Shown here: in pieces, positions 32,198 through 40,136 of the stretch
Numbering within the stretch: position 1 is the first letter of the stretch
Layout: each line of letters starts with the position of its first letter
Assembly: GCF_014197205.1 (NCBI RefSeq)
Contig: NZ_JACIFD010000001.1
Location: forward strand, 62,001 to 126,000
Direction: 5' to 3'
DNA: 64,000 nt
Source: Canibacter oris
GTDB lineage: Bacteria > Actinomycetota > Actinomycetes > Actinomycetales > Microbacteriaceae
The notes under the pieces: generated by a model
The model's database searches: none
Seen by the model: the letters and a program-made list of their open reading frames with translations, nothing else
Told to the model about the DNA's origin: nothing
Program-made: the position numbers and the translations under genes

Positions 32198-33448
32198 ATG
32201 CAAAAGCTCTCTCTAGACGTATGTGTTATCGGGTTCGGAAAAGCCGGTAAAACCATTGCTGCGAAACGCGCTGCAGCAGGCGATAAAGTTGCGCTGGTGG
32301 AGGCGGATCCGCAGATGTATGGCGGCACCTGCATTAATATCGGGTGCGTCCCGACAAAATTTTTGCTCACACAAGCCGCAGCCGGACAGCCCTACAAGGA
32401 TGCACAGCAAGCGCGCAATAATTTCATCGCAAAGCTCAACAGCGCCAACCAAGCAATGGTGGAAGGCAAAGGGGTATTGCTGGTTACCGGAATCGCCAGC
32501 TTTAGCGGCCCCAAAACTATCGTTGTGGGCGACCAGCTGGAGCTTACCGCCGACACCATCATCATTAACACCGGGGCCGTGAGCACGGTCACGGCGGCGG
32601 GACGGATCCACGATTCCACATCTATTCAGCAGTTGACAAGTGCACCGGAGTCGCTGGCGATTGTTGGTGCCGGGCCGATTGGGCTGGAGTTCGCGACGAT
32701 GTTTAAGCGCTTTGGCACCCGGGTCAAAGTTTATAACGGGGCGCCAGAGTTTTTGGGTCAGTATGACTCAGACATTGCGCAGGCGGTGCGGGAACATTTG
32801 ACGCAGCAGGGCATTGAAATTGTGGATCAGCGAGTGGAAGCTCCGGAGCAGCTGCAAGAAGAGTTAGTGCTGATGGCGGTGGGGCGCCGTCCAGCCGTGG
32901 CAGGGCTGCAGCTGGAGGCTGCCGGAATTGCCTACACCGAGCGCGGAATCACCGTCACCGAGCACTGCGAAACTAATATTCCGGGAGTGTACGCGGTTGG
33001 TGACGTGACCGGGGCGCCGCAGTTTACATACGCGTCATACGATGATCACCGCATTGTGATGGCACATCGATGGGGCAAGCAGGAGCGCAGCCGGAAAGGG
33101 CGAGTGTTGCCGAGCACAGTGTTTATTGATCCACCCCTAGCAACCGTGGGCTCAACCGCCAAGGAAGCAGCCGCAACGCGGGAAATTGTGGTGCGACAGG
33201 CGAATATTGCTGACCTCGCAATCGTGCCGCGGCCGAAGATTCTGGGGCAGACAGCGGGGGTTGCGAAATTTGTGGTTGATGCCGCAAGCGATGAGATCCT
33301 CGGAGCTACACTGTTTTGCGTGGACGCGCAAGAGCTGATCAATATGGTGGCGCTGGCGATGCGACACGGCATTACCGCGCAGCAGCTGGGAGCGGGAATT
33401 TACACGCATCCCGCAACCGCCGAGCTGTTTAACGCGGTGCTGGAGTAG
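32198..33448 (+). CDS. RclA-like pyridine nucleotide-disulfide oxidoreductase
   Basis: A 416-residue FAD/NAD(P)H flavoprotein. The N-terminal FAD fold reads VCVIGFGKAGKTIAAKRA, then YGGTCINIGCVPTKF with redox Cys pair C45-C50. The NAD fold is AIVGAGPIGLEFATMFKRFG, the second FAD motif GVYAVGDVTGAPQF, and the dimerisation domain ends CVDAQELINMV...YTHPATAELFN. The opening IGFGKAGKT and CVDxxExIN resemble E. coli RclA (441 aa), a Cu(II)-reducing enzyme that protects against hypochlorous acid, rather than lipoamide dehydrogenase or mercuric reductase. The ATG at 32198 has GGAAGG 6 bases upstream. No RclR-type regulator is adjacent. Confidence 0.87.
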   Translation: MQKLSLDVCVIGFGKAGKTIAAKRAAAGDKVALVEADPQMYGGTCINIGCVPTKFLLTQAAAGQPYKDAQQARNNFIAKLNSANQAMVEGKGVLLVTGIASFSGPKTIVVGDQLELTADTIIINTGAVSTVTAAGRIHDSTSIQQLTSAPESLAIVGAGPIGLEFATMFKRFGTRVKVYNGAPEFLGQYDSDIAQAVREHLTQQGIEIVDQRVEAPEQLQEELVLMAVGRRPAVAGLQLEAAGIAYTERGITVTEHCETNIPGVYAVGDVTGAPQFTYASYDDHRIVMAHRWGKQERSRKGRVLPSTVFIDPPLATVGSTAKEAAATREIVVRQANIADLAIVPRPKILGQTAGVAKFVVDAASDEILGATLFCVDAQELINMVALAMRHGITAQQLGAGIYTHPATAELFNAVLE

Positions 33449-33725
33449 TCGCGTGTTTCTGGTGTGGAGTGCAGTTGAGCTGTGCTGAAAGCGCAAAAGC
33501 ATCGAGGGACATGATAATTTAAGGGGCATTTGTGGATCGCGCCAGCCGGTTGTGGCTTGAGCAATGATTACGGCTGAGTAACAAATAGCTTAATCTTAGT
33601 GTCATAAGTTTACGTTGTGTAAAAGTTCCGGCTAAAGTGGTCACAACTGGTTAGATTTTTAACTCACAGCAATCTGTGGGTTGTGTCAAAATCAAACCAG
33701 ACGACACAGTACCAAGGAGTCGATT

Positions 33726-35540
33726 TTGAACAAAAATACCAAATTTACAGGTGCGCTTGCGCTGGCTGCTGGTTCAGCACTGTTGCTATCAGCATGTGCA
33801 CCAGGCGGCCCAACCACCGAAAACAAGGCTGATGCAAGCAAGACCAGCGGTCAGCAGTACACCGTGCAGCCAACCAACACCGGTTACGCTGATCTCGGTG
33901 ACGTGACCACCGCTGAGGGTGAGATCCGCTGGGGTAGCGGTGATAACTTCACCTCATACAACTACCTCAACGCTGACAACTACTCTACATACAACGGTTA
34001 TGTATATGAGCGGATGTCAAACGGCTTTAACTACCGTGGCACCGATGGTGTAATCTACCCGAACGAAGAGTTCGGTAAGTACGAGAAGATCTCTGAGTCA
34101 CCACTCAAGGTTAAGTACACCATCAACGAGAAGGCTGTATGGTCTGACGGTGAGCCAATCACTGCTGGCGACTTCATCTTCAAGTGGGCTACTGAAAACC
34201 CAGAGACCAAGGATGCCGAGGGCAACACTGTATTTGATCCAGTATCGCTCGACTTCGGTACCCAGGTGCCTGGCGGTGTTGAGGCTGAGTCATTCAGCTC
34301 TAAAGAGTTCGTGGTGACCTACCCAGAACCATACGCAGACTGGGAGATTCTGGTTAGCGGTATCCTGCCAGCACACGTTGTAGCGAAGCAGGTTGGCATG
34401 ACTAAGGACGAGCTGCTGACCGCTGCACAAAACAAAGACGGCGAAGCTTTGAAGAAGGCTGCTGAATTCTGGAACACCGGCTGGAACGTAACCACCAAGC
34501 TGGGTGACCCAGAGCTGTACCCATCATACGGTCAGTACAAGCTGGTAGCTTTCTCACCAGGCCAGTCAATTACTCTGGAAGCTAATGAAAACTACTGGGG
34601 TACTCCAGCAGCTACCAAGACCCTGACTGTCCGTATCGCTGATCCGTCAACTCACGCACAGGCGCTGCAGAACCGTGACCTGAACGCGATTCAGCCACAG
34701 GCTACCGTTGACACTCTGAACCAGCTGCAGGGCATGGGTGACTCAGTTGTGATTCACCAGTTCCCAACCATGACCTACGAACACCTGGATTACAACTTTG
34801 GTGGTGGCGTATTTGCTGCTAGCCCAGAGCTGCGTGAGGCATTTGCATACTGCGTGCCACGTCAGCAGATTGTAGACAACCTGATTAAGCCAATCAACCC
34901 AGAAGCTGCTGTGCTTAACGCGCGCGAGTTCTTCAACTTCCAGCCTGAGTACAAGGACGTTGTAGATTACAGCTACGACGGCCGCTACGATGAGGTAAAC
35001 ATCGAAAAGGCTAAAGAACTGATTGCAAAATCAGGCGTTGCTAACCCAACCGTACGTCTTGGCTACAACAAGCCAAACCCACGTCGTACCGATACCGTTG
35101 CTCTGATTAAGGAATCATGTGACCAGGCTGGCTTCAACATTGTTGACCAGGGTTCGGATACCTTCTTCGCTCCTGACGGTGACCTGAGCTCAGGTAACTA
35201 CGATGTGGCACTGTTCGCTTGGGCAGGTTCAGGTCAGATTGCAAGTGGTGAGAACATCACTGGTTCAAAGGGCCAGCAGAACTACGGCCAGTTCAAGAGC
35301 GACGCTGTTGACGCGGCATGGAAGACCGTTACCGGAACTGTTGATCCAAAACAGCAGCTGGAAGGTCGCAAAGAGGTAGAGAAGCTGCTGTGGGAGAACC
35401 TGTTCAACATCCCACTGTACACTCACCCAGGTATCGCAGCTAACAACTCAGATTTGGCTAACGTACGTGCGAACTCAACCCAGTCTGATCTGGTTTGGAA
35501 CCTCCACCAGTGGGTATTCATTAAGGATAAAGCAGAGTAA
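33726..35540 (+). CDS. Peptide ABC transporter substrate-binding lipoprotein (SBP family 5)
   Basis: 604 residues starting at TTG (AAGGAG 6 bases upstream). Residues 1-24 are a lipoprotein signal with lipobox LSAC, so C24 should be lipidated by Lgt and face the outside. The body fits the SBP_bac_5 oligopeptide-binding fold (IRWGSGDNFTSYNYL, VWSDGEPITAGDFIFKW, FNIPLYTHPGI). Codons favour CCA, TCA, GTA and AAG as in rpsA and rpmA here, suggesting heavy expression. It leads an operon with two permeases and a fused ATPase. A terminator-like hairpin follows, which would keep this gene more abundant than the rest. Confidence 0.93.
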   Translation: MNKNTKFTGALALAAGSALLLSACAPGGPTTENKADASKTSGQQYTVQPTNTGYADLGDVTTAEGEIRWGSGDNFTSYNYLNADNYSTYNGYVYERMSNGFNYRGTDGVIYPNEEFGKYEKISESPLKVKYTINEKAVWSDGEPITAGDFIFKWATENPETKDAEGNTVFDPVSLDFGTQVPGGVEAESFSSKEFVVTYPEPYADWEILVSGILPAHVVAKQVGMTKDELLTAAQNKDGEALKKAAEFWNTGWNVTTKLGDPELYPSYGQYKLVAFSPGQSITLEANENYWGTPAATKTLTVRIADPSTHAQALQNRDLNAIQPQATVDTLNQLQGMGDSVVIHQFPTMTYEHLDYNFGGGVFAASPELREAFAYCVPRQQIVDNLIKPINPEAAVLNAREFFNFQPEYKDVVDYSYDGRYDEVNIEKAKELIAKSGVANPTVRLGYNKPNPRRTDTVALIKESCDQAGFNIVDQGSDTFFAPDGDLSSGNYDVALFAWAGSGQIASGENITGSKGQQNYGQFKSDAVDAAWKTVTGTVDPKQQLEGRKEVEKLLWENLFNIPLYTHPGIAANNSDLANVRANSTQSDLVWNLHQWVFIKDKAE

Positions 35541-35570
35541 ATCTGTCCTTTAATTGAGCAAAAAATTGTT

Positions 35571-35599
35571 GGGCTCAGGGGGTTTTGTTCCCTGAGCCC
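35571..35599 (+). terminator. Attenuating hairpin between binding protein and permease genes
   Basis: GGGCTCAGGG (35571-35580) and CCCTGAGCCC (35590-35599) form a 10-bp stem followed by TTCATTTT. It lies inside the operon, 30 bp after the first gene, and would reduce read-through to the permeases. Confidence 0.78.
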
Positions 35600-35669
35600 T
35601 TCATTTTGTATTAGAGTTTATGTATGTTGCTACAGCAGTAGTTGCAACTACATAGAAAGTTAAACTTCC

Positions 35670-37187
35670 ATGTTGAAATATATTTTGCGCAGATTAGGCA
35701 GCTCCGTGCTGGTAATGTTTGGCGCCTCAATACTAATGTTTGTGCTGGTGATTAATGCCGGCGACCCGCTTGCTGATCTTCGTGAGAATACTTCAGCAAA
35801 CCGCGATTACCTGATGCAGCAGCGCATCGAAACCATGGGCCTTGATTTGCCATGGTATGAGCGCTACCTGAACTGGCTCGGCGGTGTTTCAAAGTGCTTT
35901 ATTGGTCAGTGTGACTTCGGAATGAACCGTTCTGGCCAGAGCGTTAATGAAACCCTGCTGCTTGCCGCTTCAGCGACGCTGCGTTTGGTGATTATCGCGA
36001 CGCTGCTGGCAATCGTGATCGGTATCGCAGTTGGTATCGTGACCGCGATTCGTCAGTACTCTGGTCTTGACTATGCAGTAACCCTGCTGACCTTCCTATT
36101 CTTCTCATTGCCTGTGTTCTGGGCGGCAGTGCTGCTGAAAGAATACATGGCGATTGGGTTTAACAACTGGATTGCAAACCCCGAATACAGTCCGCTAGCA
36201 GTGACGATAGTGGCAATTCTGGGCGCTCTGGTTGTGCAGGCAGCAATGGCCGGCGACCTTAAGCGTCGTCTGCTTACCGCAGGTGTCACCGCCGCCTTCA
36301 TCATCATCAGCATGATGGTTATGAATTTCATGAACTTTGCACAGCACCCACAGCTGGGCCCTGCGGGTGTTCTCGCTATCGGTGTTGCGGTCGCGGTTAT
36401 TGCAACCGTGCTGATGGCTGGTCTGCAAAACCGCAAGGTGCTGCTGAGTGGTCTGATTACCGCGGCGATTGGTTTCGTAGCCTACTACGCAACCTTCTGG
36501 CTGCTGGATGATCCAAACTGGTTCATTTTGTTCCTGCTGGCGCTGCTAGCGGTCGGTATCGGAATCGCTGTCGGTAACATCGTCGGCGGCTACTCTCGTC
36601 GAGTTGCAGCAACCGTGGGCGGAATCACCGCGTTTATGATGGGTCTCGCGATCCTCGCCGACAAGGTATTCTTGTACTGGCCGGTCTATCTCAACCGAGT
36701 GAGTCGCCCGATTGGCACAATCGGTTCTGAGACCCCGAACTTCAGCGGCTCCTTCTGGGAAGTCTTCATTGATAAAGGCACTCAGCTGCTGCTGCCAACC
36801 ATCCTGCTGACTCTGGTATCTATCGCGAGCTATTCACGCTACACTCGTGGATCAATGCTTGAAGTATCGCGCCAGGACTATATCCGCACTGCACGTGCAA
36901 AGGGGTTGAACGAGCGTCAGGTTATTCTGAAGCACGCTTTCCGTAACTCACTGATTCCAATCACCACCATTATGGCTTTTGACTTTGCGGGTCTGATCGG
37001 TGGTGCGGTTATCACTGAGAAGGTATTTGGCTGGAAAGGCATGGGTGACCTCTTCAAGGTTGGCCTGGAACAGGTAGACCCAGCACCGGTTATGGCGTTC
37101 TTCGTGGTAACTGGCTTCACAGCAATTTTGTTCAATCTGCTGGCAGACATCCTGTATGCCGTGCTTGACCCAAGGATTCGAGTGTGA
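35670..37187 (+). CDS. Peptide ABC transporter permease, DppB/OppB type, enlarged
   Basis: 505 residues, against about 310-330 for most DppB proteins. The start MLKYILRRLGSSVLVMFGASILMFVL is typical. After the first four membrane helices come about 150 extra residues with additional hydrophobic segments (about 170-340, e.g. ILGALVVQAAMAG, GFVAYYATFWLL, FLLALLAVGIGIAVG). The C-terminal part has the ATPase-contact EAA loop (YIRTARAKGLNERQVILKHAFRNSLIP) and GGAVITEKVFGWKGMGDL. Similar enlarged forms occur in other actinobacteria. It overlaps the next permease by 4 bases (GTGA). Confidence 0.9.
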   Translation: MLKYILRRLGSSVLVMFGASILMFVLVINAGDPLADLRENTSANRDYLMQQRIETMGLDLPWYERYLNWLGGVSKCFIGQCDFGMNRSGQSVNETLLLAASATLRLVIIATLLAIVIGIAVGIVTAIRQYSGLDYAVTLLTFLFFSLPVFWAAVLLKEYMAIGFNNWIANPEYSPLAVTIVAILGALVVQAAMAGDLKRRLLTAGVTAAFIIISMMVMNFMNFAQHPQLGPAGVLAIGVAVAVIATVLMAGLQNRKVLLSGLITAAIGFVAYYATFWLLDDPNWFILFLLALLAVGIGIAVGNIVGGYSRRVAATVGGITAFMMGLAILADKVFLYWPVYLNRVSRPIGTIGSETPNFSGSFWEVFIDKGTQLLLPTILLTLVSIASYSRYTRGSMLEVSRQDYIRTARAKGLNERQVILKHAFRNSLIPITTIMAFDFAGLIGGAVITEKVFGWKGMGDLFKVGLEQVDPAPVMAFFVVTGFTAILFNLLADILYAVLDPRIRV

Positions 37188-38311
37188 GCATCATGAATAA
37201 CCAGAATCTTAAACCACAGACAAACAGCATCGACATCAACAACCTTGCTGAGGTTGAAGACGCGAAACTACGCCAGCAAACTGGCAAATCTTACAGCCAG
37301 GGCCAGCTGGTATGGCGCCGTTTCCGGAGCCACACCGGCGCCGTAATCTCAGGCATCGTGCTGCTGGTAGTTATCCTGCTGGCTTTTACCTCAATCGGTG
37401 TGGGTAACATCCCTGGCTGGTGGAATAAGTCATACACTGCCACTGGTGCTGTTATCAACGGCGGTGTGCCTGACATTTCAGTTGGTCATCCAATGGGTCA
37501 GGACCACCTTGGCCGTGACTACTTCGCGATGGTAATGCGCGGCACCCAGCAATCACTAGTGATTGCTTTCGTGGTGGGCCTTATCTCAACCTTCATCGGT
37601 GCTATCATCGGAGCCATCGCGGGCTACTTCCGTGGTTGGGTCGACTCTGTGCTGATGCGTATGACTGACCTGGTGATCGTGATTCCACTGCTCGCACTGG
37701 CTGCGGTGCTCGGTAAACTGTCCTCTGTGTTTAGCGAGGGTGGCATTCTGCCGCTGGCAATTGTGCTCGGCCTCGTTACCTGGACCTCGCTAGCCCGTTT
37801 GGTGCGTGGTGAAGTGCTTTCACTGCGGGAGAAAGAGTTCGTGGCTGCTGCGGTCTCAATGGGCGCAAAACCAGCACGTGTAATCTTCAAGCACCTGCTG
37901 CCAAACACCATCGGCGTTATTGTGGTGAACGCAACCTTTGCGATTTCAGCTGCGATTTTGCTGGAGACCTCACTGTCATACCTCGGATTCGGTGTGAAAG
38001 CGCCTGACACCTCACTGGGTCTGCTCATCAGCCAGAACGAGAACGCCTTCACCACTCGGCCATGGCTGTTCTGGTGGCCAGGTCTGATGATCCTTGCAAT
38101 CACCCTGTCCGTTAACTTCATCGGTGACGGTCTGCGTGACGCATTCGATCCACGCCAATCTGGAAAAATTAAATCCCGTCGTGCTGCGCTGCTCGGATTC
38201 TTCGGGCGTAAAGAGGCACTGGAGGCTGTCGCCCCGAGCAAGGTAGCTGCTGCCAAAGCCGCCGCTGCTCAGGACGCAAAAAGCGTAGAAGGAGACACTG
38301 ATGGCCGCTAG
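37184..38311 (+). CDS. Peptide ABC transporter permease, DppC/OppC type
   Basis: 375 residues. A hydrophilic N-terminus (about 45 residues) leads to the first helix (AVISGIVLLVVILLAF). Then follow HPMGQDHLGRDYFAMVMRGTQQSL, typical of DppC, and the EAA loop LREKEFVAAAVSMGAKPARVIFKHLLPNTIGVI. The end has LSYLGFGVKAPDTSLGLLI and FIGDGLRDAFDPR, then an Ala/Lys tail. It starts with GTG overlapping the previous stop, and its end overlaps the ATPase gene by 11 bases, so the three genes are coupled. Confidence 0.93.
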   Translation: MSIMNNQNLKPQTNSIDINNLAEVEDAKLRQQTGKSYSQGQLVWRRFRSHTGAVISGIVLLVVILLAFTSIGVGNIPGWWNKSYTATGAVINGGVPDISVGHPMGQDHLGRDYFAMVMRGTQQSLVIAFVVGLISTFIGAIIGAIAGYFRGWVDSVLMRMTDLVIVIPLLALAAVLGKLSSVFSEGGILPLAIVLGLVTWTSLARLVRGEVLSLREKEFVAAAVSMGAKPARVIFKHLLPNTIGVIVVNATFAISAAILLETSLSYLGFGVKAPDTSLGLLISQNENAFTTRPWLFWWPGLMILAITLSVNFIGDGLRDAFDPRQSGKIKSRRAALLGFFGRKEALEAVAPSKVAAAKAAAAQDAKSVEGDTDGR

Positions 38312-40046
38312 AAAGAAAGATCTGCCGACAATCACCACCTCAACCAACGTGGTGTATCGTCACGACAGCCGCGACGGCAAGCCAATTCTGTCCTTCCAGG
38401 ACGTGAAGGTGAGCTTTGACACCGAGTTCGGCCAGGTTGACGCTGTAAAGGGCGTGAGCTTCGATGTGAAGCCGGGCGAGGTAGTGGCGCTGGTGGGTGA
38501 ATCTGGTTCTGGTAAATCAGTGACCAGCTCCACCGCTATGGGTCTGCTGCCGAAAAACGCGCACATCACCGGTAAAGTGCTGCTCGGCGACGACGACGTG
38601 CTGCAGATGTCAGCTGGGCAGCTGCGCCGCCTGCGTGGCCGCCGTGTCGCAATGGTGTTCCAGGAGCCGATGACCGCACTGAACCCAGTGCTCACCGTTG
38701 GTGACCAGCTGATGGAATCACTCAACGTGCACAACATCGCCTTCGGTAACGAGGCGAAACGGCGCGCGGTTGAGCTGCTGGAAATGGTTGGTATTCCGGA
38801 TGCGGTAAACCGTCTGAAGCAGTACCCGCACCAGTTCTCTGGCGGGCAACGGCAGCGTATCGTGATTGCGATGGCGCTCAGCTGCTCCCCAGAGGTGATT
38901 ATCGCTGACGAGCCAACCACCGCGCTTGACGTAACCGTGCAGGCCGAAATTCTGGAGCTGCTGCGCAGCCTCAAGGACAAGCTGAACACCGGTATTCTGC
39001 TGATTACCCACAACATGGGTGTGGTTGCGGATATGGCGGATCGGGTTTGCGTGATGCTGCGCGGCGAGCTGGTAGAAACCGGTGACGTGCGCCAGGTGAT
39101 GCAAAACCCGCAGCACCCTTACACCCAGCGCCTGCTGTCAGCGGTGCCGCGTCTGGGTGAAACCCTGACCGTGGCAGAGCCAAACCCAGTAACCGGAGCG
39201 GTAGCTGCCAACACCAAATACGCTGTGGAAGCAAACAGCATTTCTATTGCCTACGAACACCGCGGCAAGAAGAAAGTTGTTGTGCACGATGTGTCGTTCA
39301 ACGTGGCACCGGGTGAAATTCTTGGTCTCGTGGGTGAATCAGGCTCTGGTAAATCAACCATCGCCAAGAGCGTGCTCGGTCTGCTACCAATCACGCAGGG
39401 CAGCATGAAGCTGTACGGGCGCGAGCTCACCAGCCTCAGCAAAGCTGAAACTCGCGCGATGCGCAAGCAAATCGGAGTGGTCTTCCAAGATCCGGCAGCG
39501 TCACTTGATCCACGATTCCCAATCGGTGACATTATCACCGAGCCAATGGTGATTCACGGGGTTGGCGACAAAAACAGCCGCATTGAGCGCGCCTACGAGC
39601 TGCTCGACGCAGTGAAGCTGCCACGCTCTGTTGTGAACCGCTACCCACACGAGCTCTCCGGTGGTCAGCGGCAGCGTGTTTCAATCGCGCGTGCTCTGAC
39701 GCTCGACCCAGACGTGCTTATTGCTGACGAGCCAACCAGTGCGTTGGACGTGTCAGTGCAGGCAGCCGTGTTGGATATGTTCGCCGAACTGCAGAGCCGT
39801 TACGAGTTTGCCTGCCTGTTCGTTTCGCACGATCTGGCAGTCGTTGATATGCTCGCCCACAAAGTGCTCGTCTTGAAAGACGGTCGCGAGGTAGAGCAGG
39901 GTAGCACCCGCGAAGTGCTGCATAACCCACAGGCAGACTACACCCGCCGCTTGCTGGCTGCAGCGCCAGTGCCAGACCCAGACGAGCAGCGCTCTAAACG
40001 CGAAGAGCGCAATCGTATTCTGGGCGTAAGCGGGTTGTCAATCTAA
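38301..40046 (+). CDS. Peptide ABC transporter ATPase, two fused domains (DppD-DppF type)
   Basis: 581 residues containing two complete ATP-binding cassettes. Each has Walker A GESGSGKS (66-73 and about 345-352), a Q-loop, signature FSGGQRQRIVIAMA or LSGGQRQRVSIARA, and Walker B with DEPTTALDVTVQAEIL or DEPTSALDVSVQAAVL. A central OppD/F-type segment (HPYTQRLLSAVPRLGE) and a second at the C-terminus (QADYTRRLLAAAPVPDPDE) mark peptide/nickel transporters. GAAGGAG precedes the ATG. It powers the two preceding permeases. A terminator follows. Confidence 0.95.
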   Translation: MAARKKDLPTITTSTNVVYRHDSRDGKPILSFQDVKVSFDTEFGQVDAVKGVSFDVKPGEVVALVGESGSGKSVTSSTAMGLLPKNAHITGKVLLGDDDVLQMSAGQLRRLRGRRVAMVFQEPMTALNPVLTVGDQLMESLNVHNIAFGNEAKRRAVELLEMVGIPDAVNRLKQYPHQFSGGQRQRIVIAMALSCSPEVIIADEPTTALDVTVQAEILELLRSLKDKLNTGILLITHNMGVVADMADRVCVMLRGELVETGDVRQVMQNPQHPYTQRLLSAVPRLGETLTVAEPNPVTGAVAANTKYAVEANSISIAYEHRGKKKVVVHDVSFNVAPGEILGLVGESGSGKSTIAKSVLGLLPITQGSMKLYGRELTSLSKAETRAMRKQIGVVFQDPAASLDPRFPIGDIITEPMVIHGVGDKNSRIERAYELLDAVKLPRSVVNRYPHELSGGQRQRVSIARALTLDPDVLIADEPTSALDVSVQAAVLDMFAELQSRYEFACLFVSHDLAVVDMLAHKVLVLKDGREVEQGSTREVLHNPQADYTRRLLAAAPVPDPDEQRSKREERNRILGVSGLSI

Positions 40047-40051
40047 AAACA

Positions 40052-40088
40052 CTAAGGGTGTCGGAAACAAAGTTTTCGACACCCTTAG
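40052..40088 (+). terminator. Terminator after the peptide transporter operon
   Basis: A 12-bp stem (40052-40063 with 40077-40088) is extended inward by AAAC/GTTT. It lies 5 bp after the ATPase stop. No T-run follows. Strong structure but weak tail, so some read-through into the DUF885 gene is possible. Confidence 0.75.
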
Positions 40089-40136
40089 CAGTGACACTAA
40101 ACTTCACACTTTGCCAACTACCACAGAAGGAGAGAA

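Noticed and set aside
33449-33725. Search of the 277-bp gap before the peptide-binding protein for a gene or riboswitch
   Set aside because: No start with a ribosome site and no coding pattern. Several TAnnnT hexamers (e.g. TAAAGT near 33634) have no convincing -35 partner, and only a small CACAG/CTGTG hairpin is visible.
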